Below the pieces are notes generated by a model that made no database searches, was not told the origin of the DNA, and saw only the letters and a program-made list of their open reading frames with translations. From positions 912,001-976,000 of the forward strand of contig NZ_CP016397.1 in assembly GCF_002240035.1 (NCBI RefSeq): DNA of 64,000 nucleotides. Direction: 5' to 3'. Positions 57,858-64,000 of this stretch are shown here, piece after piece (positions within the stretch are counted from its first letter, which is position 1; every line of letters starts with the position of its first letter). A program made the translations under genes and the position numbers. The stretch comes from Legionella clemsonensis. GTDB lineage: Bacteria > Pseudomonadota > Gammaproteobacteria > Legionellales > Legionellaceae.

Positions 57858-58856
57858 ATGGTGATAAAAAACTCCCTTTATAAAGAAGAATTGGTTAATT
57901 TGCCAGAGCAAGATATTCTTGCTTGTTTACCCTGTGGTCTTCTGATTCTTAATGCAAACGGTAGAATTATTTGGTTAAATACTGCTGCAGAGGCGCTGCT
58001 AGGTTCTGATTTACAAGGTGCCTCATGGCGTGAGGTTATTCAACGAGCTTTTGCTCCTCGCGAAGATGATGGGCATGAAGTGTCTTTGGTAGATGGACGC
58101 AGAGTACGTGTGGCTATTTCTTCCCTGGATAATTTGCCAGGACAATTGGTTACATTAACCGATTTAACCGCAACTCGAGTTTATGAACAAGCCAAGGCTA
58201 ACCAGCATCGGTTAATGGCGATAGGCAGGATGACAGCGCAATTGGCTCATCAAATAAGAACCCCGCTGTCTTCAGCTATTCTTTATACAGAACATTTGGC
58301 TGCGCATCAAGATATGGATAGTCGCTGTTTACAGTGGATCATGCGACTGCAAGAATGTCACGCAAGTATTGAGCAACAAATTCAGGATCTCCTTCTATTT
58401 GCTCGAGGCGAAACAATCGAACTTTCACAAGTTTCTATTCAAGACTGGTTGAATCAATTAATAGAAAGAGCACAACCTCTTATTGAAGCTCAGTCTGCCG
58501 AATTAACGGTTAATAATTCCTTACAAGATAAAATGCTGCCCTTACATAGCGAATCATTGACTGGAGCAATGTTGAATTTGATTATTAATGCCTTGCAGGC
58601 AAAAGCAAGTTTTATTACGGTTAATATTCAGGAGACTGAGAAAAATAAGGTGCAAATTAAGGTAATGGATAATGGAACGGGGATGTCGGAAGATATTAAA
58701 TCACAGGCCTTTGCCCCCTTTTTTACAACAAAGGCACAGGGAACAGGTTTGGGGCTTGCTGTTGTGAATGCAGTGGTTAAGGCCCATGGCGGAGAGGTGG
58801 TATTGGATTCTTTGTCAGGACAAGGGAGTTGTATAACGATTAATCTACCAGGATAA
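57858..58856 (+). CDS. fleS: flagellar sensor histidine kinase FleS
   Basis: FleS is the cytoplasmic sensor kinase that phosphorylates FleR for middle flagellar genes. The 332-residue protein has an N-terminal PAS-like domain (about 20-105; LLILNANGRIIWLNTAAEALLG in parts), a dimerisation/phosphoacceptor helix with H131 (LAHQIRTPLSS), and an ATPase domain with N box LIINALQAKA, DNGTGMSEDI and GTGLGLAVV. No membrane segment, unlike typical sensor kinases. fleR follows after 25 bases. Confidence 0.92.
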   Translation: MVIKNSLYKEELVNLPEQDILACLPCGLLILNANGRIIWLNTAAEALLGSDLQGASWREVIQRAFAPREDDGHEVSLVDGRRVRVAISSLDNLPGQLVTLTDLTATRVYEQAKANQHRLMAIGRMTAQLAHQIRTPLSSAILYTEHLAAHQDMDSRCLQWIMRLQECHASIEQQIQDLLLFARGETIELSQVSIQDWLNQLIERAQPLIEAQSAELTVNNSLQDKMLPLHSESLTGAMLNLIINALQAKASFITVNIQETEKNKVQIKVMDNGTGMSEDIKSQAFAPFFTTKAQGTGLGLAVVNAVVKAHGGEVVLDSLSGQGSCITINLPG

Positions 58857-58881
58857 TGGTACTTTAACAAAGGATTTTACC

Positions 58882-60204
58882 ATGAGTGATGTATTGATAG
58901 TTGAAGATGATCCGGTTTTACGTGAAGCGCTTGCAGAAACAATGAATCTGGCAGGGCATTCTTATCTTGCTGCTAAAGACGGTAAGGAAGCATTAGCCAT
59001 GCTTGAACGTCATAGTCCTGCTATTGTTCTTAGTGATATACGCATGGATAAGCTTGATGGTCAACAATTACTTGCAGAAATTCAACGTCGTAATCCTGGT
59101 GTACCCGTCATTTTGATGACTGCGCATGGTTCTGTTGAGGATGCTGTTGCTGCAATGCGCCATGGTGCGGTTGATTATTTACAAAAACCTTTTAGCGCAC
59201 ATGCTCTGACTGAAAAGATTAATCGCTATATTAAACCATTGTCTACAGAGGATGATCAACCTGTCGCTCAGGATCCTAAAAGTCAAGCCTTATTATCCAT
59301 GGCATTGCGTGTGGCGCAGTCTGATGTCGGGGTGATGATTAGTGGGGAAAGCGGGACAGGAAAGGAAGTATTAGCTCATTTTATTCACGATCATTCTCCT
59401 CGCAAACAACATCCTTTTATCGCCATTAACTGCGCGGCAATTCCTGAGCAAATGCTCGAGGCTACGCTTTTTGGTTATGAGAAGGGAGCTTTCACTGGTG
59501 CCTATAAATCTACTCCAGGTAAATTTGAACAAGCGCAAGGAGGTACCTTGCTTCTTGATGAGGTGAGTGAAATGAGTTTAAGCTTGCAAGCGAAGTTATT
59601 GCGGGTACTGCAAGAAAAAGAAGTTGAAAGAATAGGGGCTAATAAGCTTATTCAGCTTGATGTAAGAGTACTGGCTACCAGCAATAGAAAATTGCTTGAT
59701 GAAGTGAAAGCAGGTCGGTTTCGCGAGGATTTATATTATCGTCTTAACGTATTTCCTCTGCATTGGCTACCATTAAGAGAGCGTGTATGCGACATAATTC
59801 CTCTGGCAAATTATTTAATTCGCCGCCACTGTCAGAATAATCAACCGGTCATTCCAGTGCTAAGTGAAGAAGCCACAAAAGCTCTTCTGGAGTATAGCTG
59901 GCCTGGTAATGCGCGTGAACTGGATAATGTGGTACAGCGAGCTTTAGTGCTACAAACACATGGAGTGATTGAAGTGCCGCATTTACAGCTTCCGCAATCG
60001 TTGGACGAGAATGCCTCGGCACCTACAGAAGAGATAAAAAAAAGCGACACAAAAAGCTTACAAAATCACGAATTTGAGTTAATTTTAAGGACGCTGAAGG
60101 AACACAATGGAAATCGACAGCAAGTTGCCGCAGTTTTAGGAGTTAGTGAGCGTACCTTGCGTTATAAGCTGGCGAAAATGCGTGAGGAAGGATACGTTAT
60201 ATAA
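58882..60204 (+). CDS. fleR: sigma-54-dependent response regulator FleR
   Basis: FleR activates RpoN-dependent middle flagellar genes. The 440-residue protein has a receiver domain (phospho-acceptor D52 in VLSDIRMDKL), the AAA+ domain with Walker A GESGTGKE, the sigma-54 contact GAFTGAYKS, GGTLLLDEVSEM, and a C-terminal Fis-type helix-turn-helix (NRQQVAAVLGVSERTLRYKL). It is 25 bases after fleS. Confidence 0.94.
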   Translation: MSDVLIVEDDPVLREALAETMNLAGHSYLAAKDGKEALAMLERHSPAIVLSDIRMDKLDGQQLLAEIQRRNPGVPVILMTAHGSVEDAVAAMRHGAVDYLQKPFSAHALTEKINRYIKPLSTEDDQPVAQDPKSQALLSMALRVAQSDVGVMISGESGTGKEVLAHFIHDHSPRKQHPFIAINCAAIPEQMLEATLFGYEKGAFTGAYKSTPGKFEQAQGGTLLLDEVSEMSLSLQAKLLRVLQEKEVERIGANKLIQLDVRVLATSNRKLLDEVKAGRFREDLYYRLNVFPLHWLPLRERVCDIIPLANYLIRRHCQNNQPVIPVLSEEATKALLEYSWPGNARELDNVVQRALVLQTHGVIEVPHLQLPQSLDENASAPTEEIKKSDTKSLQNHEFELILRTLKEHNGNRQQVAAVLGVSERTLRYKLAKMREEGYVI

Positions 60205-60387
60205 TTGCTGTCTCTTGATCATCTTTCTGCCTACCCCCTGCGCTTTATGCGCGGTACATAGGATAGTAAAGCTGGAGTGAATTTTCAGAGATGTGTATAA
60301 GATTCAGGTATGATGAAGGGCTACCATGAGGTGGTTTTACCAAAGCAAGGTAATAAGAACAGTTTGCTTGGGGTCACGGAGGCGAAT

Positions 60388-60702
60388 ATGAGTGAAATAA
60401 ATACAGTATCTTTATTAAATCAACTACGGCTAATGGCTGCTAAAGCTGAAGGTGGTACTGTCGAATTTGGTGCGGCTACTGTGCCTTTTGGTGCTGTATT
60501 ACAAAATGCATTGGATGCAACTAATCAATTGCAGCAAAATGCAGATGCTCTGAAAGCCCGATATGAGATGGGTGACCCTAAAGTGGGTATTGGTGAGGTT
60601 ATGGTGGCTGCTCAAAAATCAAATTTGTCATTTGAGGCCACCTTGCGGGTGAGAAATAAAATGGTACAAGCATACCAAGACATCATGAATATGCCTATTT
60701 AA
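60388..60702 (+). CDS. fliE: flagellar hook-basal body protein FliE
   Basis: FliE links the MS ring to the proximal rod. From ATG 60388, with GGAGG five bases before it, the product is 104 residues, the usual size; an in-frame start at 60310 would add an unrelated extension. It shows the family end with FEATLRVRNKMVQAYQDIMNMPI. It is the first structural gene after fleSR; the 180-base gap suggests a separate promoter. Confidence 0.92.
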   Translation: MSEINTVSLLNQLRLMAAKAEGGTVEFGAATVPFGAVLQNALDATNQLQQNADALKARYEMGDPKVGIGEVMVAAQKSNLSFEATLRVRNKMVQAYQDIMNMPI

Positions 60703-60745
60703 CAGGGTTGAGGAAGATTTTATCTCATAAGGGACAGGAGTTATC

Positions 60746-62362
60746 ATGACGTTGGCGGATAATGCTTCAGCTGCTGCTGCAAAATTTGGAAATTTATCTA
60801 TTCCGCGACAAATAGGGTTAATACTTGGACTTGCAGCCAGTGTTGCGATTGGAGTGGCTGTCGTTTTGTGGTCACGTGAGCCTAATTACATGCCTTTATA
60901 TAATGAAATCAGTACACGCGATGCAGCGGATATTGTTGACTCATTACAGCGAAATGGCATTGCTTTTAAAGTGGATAAAAATCAAGGGACAATCCTAGTA
61001 GCTGCTGATGAAGCACAGAATGCTCGTCTTAAACTGGCTGCAGAAGGATTACCGCGGGGTAATGGTGCAGGTTATGAGCTATTTGCCGATAAAAATACCT
61101 TTAACAGCAGTCAGTTTATGGAGAACGCACGTTACAAACAAGCTTTAGAGACTGAATTGGCACGTACTATTAGCCAGTTCCATGACGTGAAGTCAGCACG
61201 TGTCCATTTGGCCATTCCGCGTGAATCTGCTTTCATCCGGGATAACCGTGAACCGAGTGCATCAGTTTTTATTGATGTATATCCTGGGGTAGAGATTAAA
61301 AAACAGACTATAGCCTCCATAATTAATCTGGTCGCATCAAGTATTCCAAGTCTTTCGGCCAGTAAAGTAACAGTGGTTGATCAAAATGGCCAACTGCTAA
61401 GCGAGGGAGCGGGGCAAACATTATTTACCCATACTGAGCGTTATATGGAGTATCGACAAACTCTAGAGCATCAATATGTGCAAAAAATTCAGGATATCTT
61501 GACGCCTCTTTTAGGATTTGGTCGCGTTAAGGCAAAAGTCTCAGCTGATATAGATTTTACTGCCTTTGAACAAACTCAGGAGATGTACAATCCTGAATCT
61601 CAGTCGTTGCGTAGCGAGCAAAAAATGGAAGAAAAGCGCAATGTAGGGTCTACACCGAGTGGAGTCCCTGGTGCTTTATCCAATACGCCTCCAGCCAATG
61701 CTGCATTACAACCTAATAAAAACAACAATAATGACAATAATCAAATAAGTAATAATACCGATACAGCCCAGGGCAATGACTTTCGGACGCAGACGACTAA
61801 AAATTTTGAACTGGATAAGACTATCAGTCATACAAAAAATCAACCAGGAACTATCAAGCGACTCACTGTGGCTGTCTTGGTAGATGATAGAGCAGTGCTA
61901 AATCCAAAGACAAAGCAAATGGAAACACAACCACTGACTCCTGCCGAAATTGATCAAATTAAAATGCTGGTTGCTAATGCAATTGGCATCAATCCGAAAC
62001 GTGGTGATAGCATCAATGTATTAAATAGTCATTTTGTTAAGCCTGAGCCTATCGATCCAATTCCCGAACCGCATTTTTGGCAGAAGGATTTGTTTTGGTC
62101 AATAATAAAACAAATTGGCGCTGCTCTTTTTGTGCTGGCACTTATTTTTGGACTGTTTAGACCCTTGTTTAAGTCCTTGGTTGGTCAGCAGAAAGAAGAG
62201 CCTGAGCCTGAACAACAACCTGAACTGACTTATCAGGCACAACAAAATCTATTACCTATCGCCAATGATTATGAATCACAATTGGCATTACTACGCCAGG
62301 TAGTAGATAAAGAACCCAAACGGGTAGCACAAGTAGTAAAAACCTGGGTTGAACGAGGATAA
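60746..62362 (+). CDS. fliF: flagellar MS-ring protein FliF
   Basis: FliF forms the MS ring in the inner membrane on which the motor is built. The 538-residue protein has membrane helices at about 25-45 and 440-460, a periplasmic ring-building part with ARYKQALETELARTISQ, and a Asn/Gln-rich, disordered Thr/Pro/Asn segment (about 300-360). The FliG-binding C-terminus ends with VVKTWVERG. fliG follows after 2 bases. Confidence 0.96.
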   Translation: MTLADNASAAAAKFGNLSIPRQIGLILGLAASVAIGVAVVLWSREPNYMPLYNEISTRDAADIVDSLQRNGIAFKVDKNQGTILVAADEAQNARLKLAAEGLPRGNGAGYELFADKNTFNSSQFMENARYKQALETELARTISQFHDVKSARVHLAIPRESAFIRDNREPSASVFIDVYPGVEIKKQTIASIINLVASSIPSLSASKVTVVDQNGQLLSEGAGQTLFTHTERYMEYRQTLEHQYVQKIQDILTPLLGFGRVKAKVSADIDFTAFEQTQEMYNPESQSLRSEQKMEEKRNVGSTPSGVPGALSNTPPANAALQPNKNNNNDNNQISNNTDTAQGNDFRTQTTKNFELDKTISHTKNQPGTIKRLTVAVLVDDRAVLNPKTKQMETQPLTPAEIDQIKMLVANAIGINPKRGDSINVLNSHFVKPEPIDPIPEPHFWQKDLFWSIIKQIGAALFVLALIFGLFRPLFKSLVGQQKEEPEPEQQPELTYQAQQNLLPIANDYESQLALLRQVVDKEPKRVAQVVKTWVERG

Positions 62363-62364
62363 AC

Positions 62365-63354
62365 ATGGATGGAATAGAACGGGCTGCAATTTTACTTTTA
62401 GGTATGGGTGAGAAAAATGCTGCCGAGGTACTAAAGCACCTTGAACCACGGCAAGTGCAAAAAGTAGGAATGGCTATTTCTACCATGAGCAGTGTGAGTA
62501 AAGCCAAAATGCAGGGTGTTCTGGGTGAGTTTTTAAATGCCATTGAAGATCAAACCAGCTTAACTGTGGATGCGGAAAACTACCTTAGAACAGTCTTGAT
62601 TAATGCCTTAGGCGAAGAAAATGCCATTCCATTTATTGATAGAATCCTTGTTTCTGATAAAGACAGTGGACTTAATCGTCTTAAATGGCTGGATGCACGC
62701 TTAATTGCTGATGTTATCCGCAATGAACATCCACAAATTATTGCCACAATTTTAATTCATCTGGATAGCGAGCAGTCAGCAGAGGTAGTAAGTTACTTCT
62801 CTTCTGAGAAGCGTGCAGAGGTTTTACTGCGCATGTGCACTATTGATACTGTAAAACCAGAGGCTATTTCAGAACTCGGTCATGTCATTGAGCGGCAGCT
62901 AAGTGGGCAGAAAGTGGGGAAAACTGCCTCTGCGGGTGGCATTAAAAGTGTAGCTGATGTTATTAATTTTCTTGAAGGTTCCGTAGAAACTGATGTGTTG
63001 GATAGAATCCAGGAATGGGATTCTGAACTGTGTGACAAGATCAAAGACAAAATGTTTGTCTTTGAAAATCTGGTGGATATGGATAATCGTAGCGTTCAGA
63101 CCCTACTACGTGATGTTTCTACTGAACAACTTATGCTGGCACTTAAAGGAACAACAGAACCTGTAAAAGAAAAAATTTTTGACAACATGTCAAAACGAGC
63201 TGCTGATCTGTTAAGGGATGATTTAGAGATGCAGGGCCCTGTAAAAGTGAGTGAAGTTGAAAAAGCACAGCGAGACATTCTGGCGATTGCACGAAGTCTT
63301 GCTGAGGAAGGAAAGATTGCCTTGGGTACGAAAGGTGGCGATGAGATGATTTAA
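62365..63354 (+). CDS. fliG: flagellar motor switch protein FliG
   Basis: FliG is the rotor protein that contacts the stator for torque and switching. The 329-residue protein has the N-terminal FliF-binding domain (ERAAILLLGMGEKNAAEVLKHL), the EHPQ motif at HPQIIATILIHL in the middle domain, and the C-terminal torque helix (about 275-310, NMSKRAADLLRDDLE in parts, with alternating charged residues). It starts 2 bases after fliF; fliH follows after about 80 bases. Confidence 0.96.
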   Translation: MDGIERAAILLLGMGEKNAAEVLKHLEPRQVQKVGMAISTMSSVSKAKMQGVLGEFLNAIEDQTSLTVDAENYLRTVLINALGEENAIPFIDRILVSDKDSGLNRLKWLDARLIADVIRNEHPQIIATILIHLDSEQSAEVVSYFSSEKRAEVLLRMCTIDTVKPEAISELGHVIERQLSGQKVGKTASAGGIKSVADVINFLEGSVETDVLDRIQEWDSELCDKIKDKMFVFENLVDMDNRSVQTLLRDVSTEQLMLALKGTTEPVKEKIFDNMSKRAADLLRDDLEMQGPVKVSEVEKAQRDILAIARSLAEEGKIALGTKGGDEMI

Positions 63355-63436
63355 GTGATAACAGTACTCAGGATGTAACGACCGTGACTTACATCCGCGA
63401 GTCTTTAGCATTAGAGACAGACAATAGAGGCTACAC

Positions 63437-64000
63437 GTGAAAAATGAGTTTCAACCGCTCTATCAAGAGAAGGACAAAGAGGAGTTTAATATTTGGGAAC
63501 TCAAAATGCCTGAGCTTAAGCCTGCTGTAGAAATCAATCCTGAGGAGGAATTTGCCAAAGAGTGTGAAAAGCTACGTGAGGAGGCAAAACAGCAAGGTTA
63601 TCAGGAAGGTCTACAAAAAGCTGCACTTGAACTGGAGGCAAAAAAACAGGAATTACTGGCCTGGTTTCATTTCTTTAAAAAGCCTGTTGCTCTCCTTGAT
63701 AAAAAACTCAGCCATGAATTGATCCAAACAATTACATGGGTATGTGAAGTTTGTATTGGAATAGAACTATCTATCCACCCTGAGAAACTATTATTGCTCC
63801 TTGAAGATATAAAAAAGGAATTACCTACTCTTCAAGGAGAAAGGCAGCTCTTTATGAATCCAATTGATGTTCAATTGCTGCGCAGTGAGCTCAATGACCA
63901 GGAGATTGCAGAATTAAATAATATCCTTATCGCTGATGAAAAATTGGAAAGGGGCGATTTTTACTTAAAAAGTGATTATAGCGAACTGGATGGACGACTA
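63437..64000 (+). CDS. fliH: flagellar assembly protein FliH (5' part)
   Basis: FliH regulates the FliI export ATPase. A GTG at 63437 opens a frame (KNEFQPLYQEKDKEEFNIWEL) that runs to the window end without a stop, about 188 codons. A coiled-coil-rich N-terminal half contains the REEAKQQGYQEGLQKA-like repeat typical of FliH, followed by a globular C-terminal region. The GTG start is inferred from frame and position; a clear Shine-Dalgarno is lacking. It lies after fliG as in other gammaproteobacteria. Its 3' end is beyond the window. Confidence 0.85.
   Translation, partial: MKNEFQPLYQEKDKEEFNIWELKMPELKPAVEINPEEEFAKECEKLREEAKQQGYQEGLQKAALELEAKKQELLAWFHFFKKPVALLDKKLSHELIQTITWVCEVCIGIELSIHPEKLLLLLEDIKKELPTLQGERQLFMNPIDVQLLRSELNDQEIAELNNILIADEKLERGDFYLKSDYSELDGRL

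Overview
The window reads as chromosomal DNA of a flagellated gammaproteobacterium, most likely Legionella or a close relative. The basis is the AT-rich composition, the gene families and their order, effector-like proteins, and a fliA operon that runs straight into a motC/motD-type stator pair with no chemotaxis genes between. No rRNA, tRNA, CRISPR array or prophage was seen.

Layout. 0-6.1 kb: recA-recX-alaS-lysC, then mscL. 6.4-14.6 kb is accessory: a secreted polysaccharide deacetylase, a leucine-rich-repeat protein, a divergent carbon-nitrogen hydrolase-like protein, rhlE, a small lipoprotein, a small membrane protein, and a DprE2/DprE1-like oxidoreductase pair. 14.65-26.2 kb is one co-directional flagellar operon: fliMNOPQR-flhB-flhA-flhF-fleN-fliA-motC-motD plus a DUF2802 gene. 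26.2-28.8 kb holds a VOC protein, a decayed gene and a Kdo hydroxylase-like gene. 28.9-31.8 kb is prfB (with its +1 frameshift site), lysS and a 53-residue ORF. 32-37.5 kb is accessory: a DUF1566 surface protein with an outer-membrane barrel, an orphan gene, and a 491-residue effector-like protein with a possible CE-clan cysteine-protease core. 37.5-41.6 kb is nrdAB behind two NrdR-box-like sites. 41.8-46 kb has membrane and envelope genes and pmbA. 46.2-52.6 kb is a housekeeping block: infA, aat, trxB, ftsK, lolA, rarA. 52.7-57.4 kb is accessory: a type III polyketide synthase, a hydrophobic-hairpin protein, a DedA protein, a RelE-type toxin-antitoxin pair, an IS30 remnant and an orphan. 57.9-64 kb is the second flagellar operon, fleS-fleR-fliE-fliF-fliG-fliH, cut by the window end.

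The two flagellar blocks together encode most of the export gate, switch, MS ring, stators, sigma-28 and a two-component sigma-54 regulator. The most striking anomaly is that flhB, flhF and the normally essential ftsK are each split by one missing base. In flhF and ftsK the missing base lies unambiguously in a poly-G tract (G7 and G10), and in flhB most simply in a G5 tract. This is either systematic G-run undercalling in the sequence or real slippage, and raw reads would decide. Family calls come from motifs and gene order read by eye. No database search was possible.
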